From assembly GCA_945925985.1 (NCBI GenBank), contig CAMELV010000008.1, forward strand, positions 1-64,000: DNA of 64,000 bases. Reading direction: 5' to 3'. Source of the DNA: Comamonas sp. lk (GTDB lineage: Bacteria > Pseudomonadota > Gammaproteobacteria > Burkholderiales > Burkholderiaceae_C). Of this stretch, positions 8,168 through 16,601 are shown in pieces (within the stretch, counting starts at the first letter, position 1; each line of letters starts with the position of its first letter). The translations under genes were made by a program, and so were the position numbers. Under the pieces are notes generated by a model. That model was not told the origin of the DNA, did no database searches, and saw only the letters and a list, made by a program, of their open reading frames with translations.

Positions 8168-9277
8168 GTGCAAGATTCTTCTGTGACGATCCGCGCCGTG
8201 CGCACGCTGTGTTTTACGCAGCCGATGATTCCGATCCATGTGAATACCTTTGCCGGGGCACTGGCGCTGGTGTTGACCGTGGTCGAGGCCTCAGACGGTA
8301 CTGAAGGTTATTCCCTGGCGCGTGCCCACGGCGGCCAGTCGGGTGCGGTGATTGCCAATCAGATCGAGGCGTCATTGCGGCCGCTTGTGATCGGTCGCGA
8401 TCCCGCAGACCGGGGAGAGCTGTGGGATGCGATGGCGGCCAAGGAACCCGCTGGTTATGTCAGCGTCTTTGCGATCAGCGCGCTGGATGTTGCCTTGTGG
8501 GACTTGGCGGCCAAGCTTCAGGGCGTGACGGTCGCCCAGTTATGTGGTGGCCAGCGCAGCACCATGCGCGCCTATGCCAGCTCCACCCACCATGACAGCG
8601 TGGACGCTTATGTGGCTGATCTACGGTCTGCGCTGGCGCTGGGCTTTACGGCTTACAAGGTGCATCCGTTTTACGACGCAGCCCGAGACATGGTGTTGGC
8701 CAAGGCCTTGCGCGCCGCAGCTGGGCCCGATGTGCGCTTGATGCTGGACGCTGCCAAACGCTACAGCGCGCGTGACGCGCTGCGCGTGGGTGAGGTGTTG
8801 CAAGCACTGGACTACCACTGGTACGAGGAACCGTTGCCGCAGCACGATTGGGCCGGTTACCGCCGCCTGCGCGATGTGCTGCAGATCCCGGTGATGGGTG
8901 GCGAAACCCTGCCAGGCTTGCACCACGCGATGGTCAACGCCATCGATGCGCGCGCCTACTCGGCCGTGTTGTGCGACGTGTACTGGAAAGGCGGCATCAC
9001 CGGTTGCCTCAAGACCATGGCCCTGTGCCAGGCCAGGGGGGTTGAGGTGGTGTCGCATCACGGGGCCAGCGCGCTGATGAACCTGGCCAACCTGCATGTC
9101 ATGTGCGGCGCCAGTGACGTTGAGATGATTGAGGTGCTGGTGCCGCAAGCCCCCTACCACTACGGTTTGCGCGACTACATGCAGGTTGACGCCGACGGGT
9201 ACGCTCGCCTGCCCACTGGCCCCGGCCTGGGTGCCGAGCCCGACTGGTCGTACATCGAGGCGCATCGCACGGCATAG
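8168..9277 (+). CDS. Mandelate racemase/muconate lactonizing enzyme family protein
   Basis: 369 aa, enolase superfamily. The N-terminal capping domain is followed by a barrel with a general-base region AYKVHPF, metal ligands in LMLDAAKRY, WYEEPLP and MGGETLP, and a His dyad region SHHGAS. The start is a GTG at 8168, 56 bp after the Bug stop, with no strong ribosome site; an alternative start slightly downstream cannot be excluded. Members dehydrate or racemise hydroxy-acids or sugar acids. With the receptor upstream it suggests catabolism of a hydroxy-carboxylic or sugar acid. The exact reaction is unknown. Confidence 0.88.
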   Translation: MQDSSVTIRAVRTLCFTQPMIPIHVNTFAGALALVLTVVEASDGTEGYSLARAHGGQSGAVIANQIEASLRPLVIGRDPADRGELWDAMAAKEPAGYVSVFAISALDVALWDLAAKLQGVTVAQLCGGQRSTMRAYASSTHHDSVDAYVADLRSALALGFTAYKVHPFYDAARDMVLAKALRAAAGPDVRLMLDAAKRYSARDALRVGEVLQALDYHWYEEPLPQHDWAGYRRLRDVLQIPVMGGETLPGLHHAMVNAIDARAYSAVLCDVYWKGGITGCLKTMALCQARGVEVVSHHGASALMNLANLHVMCGASDVEMIEVLVPQAPYHYGLRDYMQVDADGYARLPTGPGLGAEPDWSYIEAHRTA

Positions 9278-9441
9278 CCTGAGCCGCCGCGTGCGCAACA
9301 ACTCAGAACCAGTTCGCGGAATTTACAGAAAAACAGTTGCTTTATCGGTGGCGCGGTGCCATGCTGGCAAGAAAACGGCCACCGCGGGGTGGGCGGAACC
9401 TCCACTGCGCCTGCTGCCTTGCAACAATGCCCCATGGGTGC

Positions 9442-9864
9442 CTATTCCCTCTCGATCTGGCGGATGGGCTCAAACGCAAAGACGCGATCATAGGAAGCCA
9501 GTGCACTACCGCCAAGATATTCGGCCATTTTTCGATAGGCGCCTCGTCGATGGTCCCACCGCTGGTCCCGCCGTACTTGTTCCAGCCAGTCGCAAAGATG
9601 GATGCAAACCAGGTCGGCATGGTCGCCGATCAGTTCGCGTAATTCAGCCTGGCGCTCTATGGGCAGGATAAAGCCTTGGAAGCCTTGTGTGCCATAAATC
9701 GAATGGAACAGCGCCGCTCGACAAAGTTCATCGGTACCACCCAAGGCCTTCATGTCGTTGTAGACGCCGATCGCATGGGCTAAATAGGTCTTGTCTGAAT
9801 GATTAATCTCGGCCGCGCCTAAGCCGATGAAGTAATTTGTCAATTCTTTAAAGCTCGGTTGCAT
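9442..9864 (-). CDS. DUF6817-like (HD-like) protein
   Basis: 140 aa, no signal peptide or membrane segment. The sequence SDKTYLAHAIGVYNDM, then ALFHSIYGTQGF, recalls the small HD-like DUF6817 group, where a His and the FHS segment sit in a helical core. It has no clear operon partner: the next gene in this direction upstream starts at 10273 and ends 28 bp away. Function is unknown. The 164 bp between this gene and the enolase-family gene contain nothing I recognise. Confidence 0.65.
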   Translation of the reverse strand: MQPSFKELTNYFIGLGAAEINHSDKTYLAHAIGVYNDMKALGGTDELCRAALFHSIYGTQGFQGFILPIERQAELRELIGDHADLVCIHLCDWLEQVRRDQRWDHRRGAYRKMAEYLGGSALASYDRVFAFEPIRQIERE

Positions 9865-9892
9865 AGCTGCGCTCCTTCATGGATGTTGTTTG

Positions 9893-10273
9893 TTAGCGTG
9901 AGCAGACCAACTTGCGAAAGGCATCCGCAAACGAGTCAACTGGCACGGACTCCCAGTTAGACGGGCGATGCCCACTGCTGATGGTTTTGCCGTTGGCCCA
10001 TCGCTCGGGGTGACTGGAGAACGCGAGCGTCCTGCGGCGTTCCTGCTGACAGTCAAATTCGTACATCGAGCGGGTCGACAGCACCCCGGTGGCGTCTTTG
10101 GTCCTGAACTCTTCCAGCCAGCGTACAGTTCTGAGTTCTCCGTCCTTGCCGATGGTCTTCGGGTCGAAGAAGTGAGTAACTTGGCCGCTGTCCTCGCCCA
10201 TTCGCACCCACTCAGCCCAAGCAGTGCCAACGTCAAGAAGCGCCAGCGCAAGTAGCAACCGTTTCATTGACAT
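9893..10273 (-). CDS. Secreted surface-adhesin E-like small protein
   Basis: 126 aa with a short signal peptide (MSMKRLLLALALL..., likely cut after TAWA) and a mature part beginning EWVRMGEDS. The layout of an aromatic start, FDPKTI, VRWLEEF and YEFDCQQERRR with two cysteines (DC, VC) matches small periplasmic proteins annotated as surface-adhesin E-like. It lies 28 bp upstream of the DUF6817-like gene. A second in-frame ATG two codons later could be the real start. The role is unknown. Confidence 0.6.
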   Translation of the reverse strand: MSMKRLLLALALLDVGTAWAEWVRMGEDSGQVTHFFDPKTIGKDGELRTVRWLEEFRTKDATGVLSTRSMYEFDCQQERRRTLAFSSHPERWANGKTISSGHRPSNWESVPVDSFADAFRKLVCSR

Positions 10274-10563
10274 CGTCCTTTCAGTTCGTTGGCCTGCGGC
10301 TCAATGGGCTTACGCTCGAGAGGTCATACTGCCCGCCTTCCCGCGCCGCAATGGCCGCAAAACAGGAGATATGCGGCCACTGAATGTGCTCACGCCAGGA
10401 AGGTTTGTGACAGACCAAGGATACCGCTTCTGCGGCCGTCAGTATTTCATGCACCTGCGGATTGCCGCAGGCGTGATGTTTTCTCAGATCGCCGCAATCG
10501 AGCGCCTTCGTTGACCGCAGTCTGTCAACAGTTTGTAAAACAGTCGAGATAACCCAAAACAAA
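10274..10563. other. Intergenic stretch with no supported gene
   Basis: Between the secreted small protein and the tRNA-Met terminator there is about 290 bp. A minus-strand frame of 93 codons (10281-10562) is open, but it has no ribosome site, no recognised motif and an uneven composition. I do not call it a gene. Confidence 0.5.
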
Positions 10564-10594
10564 AAAGCCTGCTAACAATTAAGTAGCAGGCTTT
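10564..10594 (-). terminator. Terminator downstream of tRNA-Met
   Basis: An 11-bp perfect stem (AAAGCCTGCTA / TAGCAGGCTTT) with a 9-nt loop. On the minus strand it is followed by TTTTTTGTTTT, and it lies 23 bp past the CCA end of the tRNA. Confidence 0.8.
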
Positions 10595-10617
10595 CCATAT
10601 CCCGTGTGGGCTGTAAC

Positions 10618-10694
10618 TGGTGGCGCTTCACGGATTCGAACCGCGGACCTGTGGATTATGATTCCATCGCTCTAACCGACTGAGCTAAAGCGCC
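10618..10694 (-). tRNA. tRNA-Met (anticodon CAT)
   Basis: Folded by eye from the minus strand. The acceptor stem GGCGCTT pairs with AAGCGCC, followed by A and an encoded CCA. The D-arm GCTCAGTCGGTTAGAGC is intact. The anticodon loop ATCATAA sits on a stem with one end mismatch, and the T-arm is CGCGG-TTCGAAT-CCGTG. The anticodon is CAT. The first acceptor pairs (GG start) and the loop favour elongator Met over initiator. The Ile2 (lysidine) isotype cannot be fully excluded by eye. Confidence 0.88.
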
Positions 10695-10763
10695 GATGCA
10701 CCGAGCCGCTAGGACTTGGGCAGGGCAGCAGTATAGCCTAGGCCGGGTGCTACAAAGCACAGT

Positions 10764-13700
10764 TCAAAGCGTGGCCCGCAGCCGCAGTTCGGGTTGCGGA
10801 TTCGGTTCAAACGGTTGGGTGACTGCCGACGACGCCATGAGGCTGCATTCCAATTCGGCCAGGGCCAGGGCCGCCTTATGCATCGCTTCGGCCTGAGTAG
10901 GGGTCAGCGCAAATTCGCATGACGCTGTCCCGGCTTCGCGAACCAGCGCCAGCGCGCTGATCATCTCGCCAAGAGGTTGGGCATGGACTTTTTGGCCTAC
11001 TGATTGCGTAAAGCGCGCCATCTTGCCCTGCAGAGCGCGCACAAAAGTGTTGAACCTGACCCAGCGGTGCTCGTCCCAGTGGACCGAGGGTTGCGTCCCA
11101 CCCTTGGGGCCTGGCGCGGCCGTGATGTAGTGGTCAACCAGCGCCTGGCCAGCCTGTTGGCCCAAGCGGGCCATTGCCAGCAAATCTTGCGGCGGCATGG
11201 CCAGGTTCAAGCCGCCCTTGCTGCCTGCCGGGTCCAGGTAAATGTTGACGATGCGCTCCCGCACCCCGGGCAGTCTGGCGGTGGCGTTGTCGTTCCATAG
11301 CCGAGCGGCTTGCACAACGCTGCCGAGAAATTCGACCAGGCGGCTCAGCCTGGGTGGTTCCGGGTGAATTGCTGAGCTGGCTTGCCGAAGCTCCGGTGGC
11401 GGCTGATCGGCGCGGTGAATCCAGACGTCGCCCACTTGGGCGTTGGGATGCCGGCGGTCTACCAGGGTGATGCCAAAGGTGGGCCAGCGTGGCAGCAGGG
11501 CATCAAACAGGTGGATCGGAAAGTTGGCACATATGCCACCGTCTGAGAACCAGCAGCGGTAGGGTTCCCCGATGGCCGGGACCGCCCACAGGGGCACGGC
11601 CTTGAACAGGATCGGAAAGCTCAGGCTCAACCGGGCCGCCACCAGCACCGGCAGGTCACCCTGAGGCAGCCGGCGCAGGCCCAAGGGCTGGTAGCCGTCC
11701 AACACCGGGCTACAGGCGCACAGGTGCTGCATCACGCTGGCCGGAAAATACGGCGCCAGGTCTTCTTGCCGAAAGTAAAGCCGCTCCGAGTTGTCGTTCA
11801 GCGGCCATCCGCAAGCCCTGCCGTGCGTGAGGTTGGTGCTCATCATTTGCAGGGCGATGGATTGGGGCCGCTCGGTCCAGCCGTCGCGATACAGGTCCAG
11901 GCTAGGCCCACCCGGCGCATCCCACAGGTCGCGGAAGGTAAGTGGCTTATCCAAATCCCGTTCAGAGGCCCCCTGTATGCCCTTGTGCAGCCAATCGGTG
12001 AAGCCGTCCGGGCCACCTTTGGGGCCCGTACCGGTGCACAGGCCACAGCCTGGCCCGCCCAATTGGCTTCGGGTGTCGTCCAACAGCCGCCAGCCCATAA
12101 GGCCCAGCAGAAATACTGCGAATGCCGTAATGCTGGTCAGCAAGACGAGCAGCAGGGTCAGCACCGTGGCAGGGTAAAGCAGGCACAGGGCCCCCAGCAG
12201 CAGCGCCCCGCCAATCAGAAGCAGCAAGATGCCTCGATCCCGGGGCCGATTCAGGTTCGGGCGCAGCAGGTAGTCAACCAACAGGGCCTTGACGATGGCC
12301 CAGTTACCCGCCCAGCCTTTTTGCTTGCTGAACAAGCCAACAAACAGCCGGAACAGGCGCTCGCCGCCCGGGGACGGGTGAAACAGCGAATACAGCTTGG
12401 TCTTGCCACCGCCTTGCAGTTCGGCCAGCGCCACGGGCACCTCGCGCAGTACCTTGTTAAAGCCTTTCACAGAGCCATAGCGTCGGCTGTATTCGCTGGC
12501 GGCCGTCAGAGCCGCCGCTACGGCGCCCACCGATGTGCCCCCGATGCTTTGAAAGCGGTAATGCTGCGCCAATTCCATCACGGCCCAGGGGTAAACCACC
12601 CCGTCGGTGACGCCGCCTTTCATGACCACATCGCAGTAACGGTCCAACGGTGGCTCCTGCGCCGGGTCCAGCAGGGCCGGGCCGGCCAAATGCTTGACGG
12701 CGCTCAGGCTGGGGAAGAAAGCGTACAGCGTGCCTAGGGTCGTGACAAAGGGGGTTAGCCCCCTCAGTGCCAGCGCCGCGGCGTCGCTCAGGGGGATGTC
12801 GTAGACGTGCCGCGCAGGGTCGTTGTGGCCGATGATCGGGTCGCGGGCGTTGCCGCGGTTGTTCGGGCCCATCGGCGTGTCGTTGGCCCATTGGCCGACC
12901 AGGTGCTCAAACTGGTGCTCCAGGCTGGCACAAAAAAACAGGCCGAGCAGGCCGCGTGGCTTTTCATTATCGGCACCACCCTTCGGGTCGTAGAGCGGGC
13001 CATAGGGCATACCGCGCCGCAAAATGGGTCGGCGCCGGGTGGGCACTACCGGGTCGTCGCGCGGGTTCATGCGCCGGATGTGCGCGCCAAACGGGCAGCC
13101 CAGTCCCGCTGGGTCTTGGGAAAAATCAAAGTTGGCGGTGTCGGCTGGGCCGGTCGGGTCGCTGTCCACGGTGTCGGTGGCTCGCACCACCCGGCCGTTT
13201 TCCCAGCGTCCCAGGAGTTTGGCGCGCACAAAATCTTCGGCCTGTTGCAGTGTGTGCTTGCCCTGCAGGGCTTCGGCTTTCAGCCGCACAAATTTGCGAA
13301 AACCAGCCTCGTCTTGGGCCATTTTGCGAAAGGCGGCGAAACTGCCGTTTTTGAAAAAGTCGGCCAATGCCCTGGATTGCTCGTCAGCCGGCACCCGGCT
13401 GGATGCCGGACGCTCGGCCGCCAGTCGCCAGGGGTTGACGCCGTCGTTGTTGTCGTAGCCGAGCACGAATTCGCCCAGGCGATGGCGGTTGTGAACCGGG
13501 TCGGGCGAACCCTCAGGCCCGGGCGGCTCGGGCAGGATGGCCGGCTGCGACAGGCCGTCGAGCATGCCGAAATGCACGCGCCGACCGACTGGCTGGGGTC
13601 CCAGGTGGGCGCCATCGTGGCTGGCCCAGGTCCCAGCAAAAGCCTGGGCACCCGCCAGTTGCATCAGCTGCTGTTGTGCGCTGTTGAGGGCGGGTTCGTC

Positions 13701-14132
13701 ATTGGCGTGCAGGATCAGCAGCAGGTGCGCCGAATCCGGCCCGAAACTTGGCTCCCAGTTGGCCGGCGCGCTGTCGCCGATGTCGCCCAACTGATCGCTC
13801 GCCCGGGACCAGGCGCCCTGGGCAAAGGCCGGCGCCTTGGCCCGCAGCACGTCGAGCAGGCGTTCTTCAACGCCAAGCTGTTGCAGCCCCGCAAAGGTGA
13901 TTCCCAGGCTGAGCGCGCAGTGGCTGGCCGTGCCATCCCAAGGCTGGTTGGCATCCACCAGCCAGCCACCGATGCAGAGTTGGTTCAAAAACTGCGGGGC
14001 CAGCGCAGGCTGCAAAACGGTCAGGCTGAGGTGTCGGCTGCGCTCAGCGCGGTGGCCGCTGGTGACCAGCTTCTGAATGCCTGTGGGCCGAGGCGGCTTG
14101 GTTCGAAAGTTAGGACGGGCAGTGGCGCTCAT
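10764..14132 (-). CDS. DyP-type peroxidase / patatin-like phospholipase fusion protein
   Basis: 1122 aa with two catalytic halves. Residues 1-460 form a DyP-type heme peroxidase: the GxxDG motif with catalytic Asp192 (GMLDG, 189-193), the probable heme-ligand His351 in FGAHIRRMNPRDD, and RRGMPYG at about 372-378. Residues 498-960 form a patatin-like phospholipase: the glycine oxyanion loop GGVTDG (506-511), the nucleophile Ser534 in GTSVG, and the catalytic Asp864 in SDGG. Two hydrophobic helices (about 634-656 and 657-681) lie between the patatin Ser and Asp, so the enzyme is probably membrane-anchored. The start overlaps the stop of the P450-like gene by 4 bp, which implies coupled translation. 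It probably releases fatty acids from phospholipids next to a peroxidase site. All named catalytic residues are present. The fusion order is unusual to my knowledge. Confidence 0.85.
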   Translation of the reverse strand: MSATARPNFRTKPPRPTGIQKLVTSGHRAERSRHLSLTVLQPALAPQFLNQLCIGGWLVDANQPWDGTASHCALSLGITFAGLQQLGVEERLLDVLRAKAPAFAQGAWSRASDQLGDIGDSAPANWEPSFGPDSAHLLLILHANDEPALNSAQQQLMQLAGAQAFAGTWASHDGAHLGPQPVGRRVHFGMLDGLSQPAILPEPPGPEGSPDPVHNRHRLGEFVLGYDNNDGVNPWRLAAERPASSRVPADEQSRALADFFKNGSFAAFRKMAQDEAGFRKFVRLKAEALQGKHTLQQAEDFVRAKLLGRWENGRVVRATDTVDSDPTGPADTANFDFSQDPAGLGCPFGAHIRRMNPRDDPVVPTRRRPILRRGMPYGPLYDPKGGADNEKPRGLLGLFFCASLEHQFEHLVGQWANDTPMGPNNRGNARDPIIGHNDPARHVYDIPLSDAAALALRGLTPFVTTLGTLYAFFPSLSAVKHLAGPALLDPAQEPPLDRYCDVVMKGGVTDGVVYPWAVMELAQHYRFQSIGGTSVGAVAAALTAASEYSRRYGSVKGFNKVLREVPVALAELQGGGKTKLYSLFHPSPGGERLFRLFVGLFSKQKGWAGNWAIVKALLVDYLLRPNLNRPRDRGILLLLIGGALLLGALCLLYPATVLTLLLVLLTSITAFAVFLLGLMGWRLLDDTRSQLGGPGCGLCTGTGPKGGPDGFTDWLHKGIQGASERDLDKPLTFRDLWDAPGGPSLDLYRDGWTERPQSIALQMMSTNLTHGRACGWPLNDNSERLYFRQEDLAPYFPASVMQHLCACSPVLDGYQPLGLRRLPQGDLPVLVAARLSLSFPILFKAVPLWAVPAIGEPYRCWFSDGGICANFPIHLFDALLPRWPTFGITLVDRRHPNAQVGDVWIHRADQPPPELRQASSAIHPEPPRLSRLVEFLGSVVQAARLWNDNATARLPGVRERIVNIYLDPAGSKGGLNLAMPPQDLLAMARLGQQAGQALVDHYITAAPGPKGGTQPSVHWDEHRWVRFNTFVRALQGKMARFTQSVGQKVHAQPLGEMISALALVREAGTASCEFALTPTQAEAMHKAALALAELECSLMASSAVTQPFEPNPQPELRLRATL

Positions 14133-16567
14133 AGTGGGGCCTTTCGGGTGAATGCGCGCTGGATCTGGGCCACCTCAGCATTGGGCTGGGCGCTGAAGAA
14201 AAAGTCGGCCTCGGGCGCCTGGTTGAAGCGGCGGATGAGGTTCACAAAGTCCTGCGGAAACTCGTCCACCGGCATCGGCGGGGCATGCACCATGTGCTCA
14301 AACAGGCGGTCAAACAGCGAGCCCACCTGCAGCGCGAAATGCTCGACATAGGGGTCAAAGCCGCGGTCAAACACCGTCAGCAGCATCAGCTGGCTGTCGT
14401 TCTCTAGCAGCACAAAGCAGGCAAAGTGCACGTGCTTGGATTCGCGCAGCATTTTTTCGATGCGCGGCGCACCAACCTGGATGACCCGTTTGAGCTTCTC
14501 CGCGTGCTCGGCGGTGGGCGGTTTGACCGGCATGCTGACCAGCAGCGGGTGCTGAGCCGCACCCACCCGCGCCGGGGCGTGGGCAAACTGCTGCTGGATC
14601 ATGGCCAGGCTGGCATTGGGGTAGGCGCTGAACACGTAGTTCCCCACTGGTGCCACATTGAAGCGGCGCAGTGCCTCGGCAAATTCCCAGGGGCGGTCTT
14701 TGGCTGGCAGCGGTGGCGCGTGGCGGATGTGGGGCAGCAGCGGCGCCAGCACCGGGCTGAGGTCTCGGGCCAAATGCGGCAGGTGGTCGTTGATGTCCTG
14801 GTCGATGAAGGCAAACAGCGCGAGCCGGCTGTCGTTCTCTAGCAGCAAGAAAGAGGCAAAGTGCACATGGCCTGAATCCTGAAGGGCCAGTGTCAATGCG
14901 TCCTGTTGCCGGCGCAAAAGGTTTCGCAGCGCATCGGCATGCTTCTGGAAGGGCGCTTTCAGGTCCATCACCAGCAGCAGCGGCGAATGGCGCAGCAACT
15001 CAAAGCGGTGGTAGGTCAGCGGGTAGCTCAGGCAGTGGTAGCCCCACTGGCGGGCCAGGCCAAAGCACTGACCGCTGCGCGGGTTGATGGTTTCGGCCAG
15101 GCCGGGCAGCATCAGTACCTGGCGCACGATGTGGGTGACCAGTGGCATGGCCACGTGTTGGCCGAGGCATTGGTGAAGGAAGCTGCTGCGGCTACCTTGT
15201 TGCGGGCTATCGGGTTCGCCACCAAAAATGAGTGGGTCGTAGGGGATGCCAGGGCGGGTGTAGCGAGTCTCATCGAAGCGGTCGGGCTGGGCCCAGGTCG
15301 CCGGAGCGCGCGTCGCGGCACCCACGGCGATCACCAGTTCACTGCCCGCCGGTATCGCGACCTCACCCAAAACCAGAGGCAGCGTGCTGCGGCGTGGCAG
15401 GTAGGCCACCGGCGGGTTGAGCCGCAGTGCCTCCCAAATGTAAGGCGTCAGATCAGCGTCTTTGCCAGCTCGGTGGCCGTGTTTGAGCCAGCCCTGAGCA
15501 GCGGCGTCCTGGGCCTTTTTAAGTCGCGAGGGGCACTCAAAGAAACACTGCAGCGCCAAAGACACGGCGCCCACCACATTGCCCACCGTGCCAGCGATCA
15601 GGCCGGTGACGATGGCGGCCAGATCGGTGCCGCCGTAGGTGGTGGCGCCCCCAACCATGCTGGCCATGGCAGCCATGCGCTGCATCACGGGTTTGAAACT
15701 CGCCAAAGGGCGGGCCGGTGCCAGCGGCGCACTTGACGGGGTCGAAGGATGACAAGGCGGTGGTGCTGGCCAGGGCTCAAACACGCTGTCAGGCGCAAAC
15801 GCCTTCAGCTCGTCCAACTCCCGCTGGATGGCTTTGAACTCGTCGCGCTGCTGCGCCGTGTGCCGGTGCTGAAACAGGTCAATCAGTTCCGCGGCGCGGC
15901 GCGTGAGCGCGCCCATGGCAGCGGTGTTCTCGGGCAGGGCGAAGGGGTCGGTGGCGAAATGGCGGGCAAAGGTCTGGTAGCTTAGGGCGTGGGTGGCTTT
16001 GCGGGTGCAGGCCTCCAGCAGCGGCAGGTCAGACTGGGCAAAACCGAACCAGAAGGCCACAAAGCGCAACGCGGCCTGTTCGGCCAAGGCCACCGCATCA
16101 AACTCTCGCTTTTTCAGCGGCAGCAGCGCCGCTGCTCGCAGGCTGATGGTGCACAGGCCAGAAATTTCGTCCGCGTCAAGGGTTAGGCCGTCGATGGCGA
16201 ACTGACGCTGCCACGCGTGGTCACCCGGCCCTTGCACGGTGTCCATGCCGAGCATGAAATTTCGGCGGCCCAGCGCGCCAAAGGGTGCATTGCTGTACCG
16301 GGGCGTGCCTTTGGGGTCGTCGTCACAGCGCAGTGCCGCCACGGCCTGCGCCCGGTTGGTAATGAGCCACGCGGTTTGTTCATAGTCATCCGGCCCGTTG
16401 CCTTGGGGTGTGTAAGTTGTGCTGGCCCGGCTGGCAAAGGGCTCGGGCTCCCCCTCGGCAATCAGCCCCCTAAAGCGGATGGCGCGTTGCTGGTCGTTGC
16501 ACAGATCGGCAAACAGCGCTGCACTTTCGACCCAAGTCTTGCCCGTGACAGTGGCTCCCTTGGCCAT
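14129..16567 (-). CDS. Cytochrome P450-like protein with two extra C-terminal repeat domains
   Basis: 812 aa. Residues 1-525 are P450-like: the ExxR motif E379-A-L-R382, FDETRYTRP at about 431-439, and a heme-thiolate Cys467 in FLHQCLGQ. The cysteine loop lacks the usual phenylalanine and first glycine. The I-helix region (about 321-335, GLIAGTVGNVVG) has no acid-Thr pair for O2 activation, which recalls hydroperoxide-rearranging P450s such as CYP74 and fungal Ppo proteins. A proline-rich linker lies at about 264-288. Residues 526-660 and 672-808 are two copies of one domain, sharing HVHFA(S/C)F(L/V)LLENDS and HAPP(L/M)P. A strong GGGAGGG-type ribosome site lies 8 bases before the ATG. It is the middle gene of the operon. 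Reaction unknown; I infer oxidised-lipid metabolism. Confidence 0.75.
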   Translation of the reverse strand: MAKGATVTGKTWVESAALFADLCNDQQRAIRFRGLIAEGEPEPFASRASTTYTPQGNGPDDYEQTAWLITNRAQAVAALRCDDDPKGTPRYSNAPFGALGRRNFMLGMDTVQGPGDHAWQRQFAIDGLTLDADEISGLCTISLRAAALLPLKKREFDAVALAEQAALRFVAFWFGFAQSDLPLLEACTRKATHALSYQTFARHFATDPFALPENTAAMGALTRRAAELIDLFQHRHTAQQRDEFKAIQRELDELKAFAPDSVFEPWPAPPPCHPSTPSSAPLAPARPLASFKPVMQRMAAMASMVGGATTYGGTDLAAIVTGLIAGTVGNVVGAVSLALQCFFECPSRLKKAQDAAAQGWLKHGHRAGKDADLTPYIWEALRLNPPVAYLPRRSTLPLVLGEVAIPAGSELVIAVGAATRAPATWAQPDRFDETRYTRPGIPYDPLIFGGEPDSPQQGSRSSFLHQCLGQHVAMPLVTHIVRQVLMLPGLAETINPRSGQCFGLARQWGYHCLSYPLTYHRFELLRHSPLLLVMDLKAPFQKHADALRNLLRRQQDALTLALQDSGHVHFASFLLLENDSRLALFAFIDQDINDHLPHLARDLSPVLAPLLPHIRHAPPLPAKDRPWEFAEALRRFNVAPVGNYVFSAYPNASLAMIQQQFAHAPARVGAAQHPLLVSMPVKPPTAEHAEKLKRVIQVGAPRIEKMLRESKHVHFACFVLLENDSQLMLLTVFDRGFDPYVEHFALQVGSLFDRLFEHMVHAPPMPVDEFPQDFVNLIRRFNQAPEADFFFSAQPNAEVAQIQRAFTRKAPL

Positions 16568-16601
16568 AGGCCCTCCCTTTTTTTGTGACTTTCAAGACTT
16601 G

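Noticed and set aside
10281..10562. 93-codon minus-strand frame next to tRNA-Met
   Set aside because: No ribosome site or motif; composition fits intergenic sequence.
10618..10694. tRNA-Met as an integration site for a genomic island
   Set aside because: No integrase gene and no second copy of the tRNA 3' end is visible in the window.
12807..14351. 514-codon plus-strand open frame opposite the DyP-patatin gene
   Set aside because: It is a shadow in GC-rich sequence of a gene with strong domain evidence; its translation has no recognisable motif.
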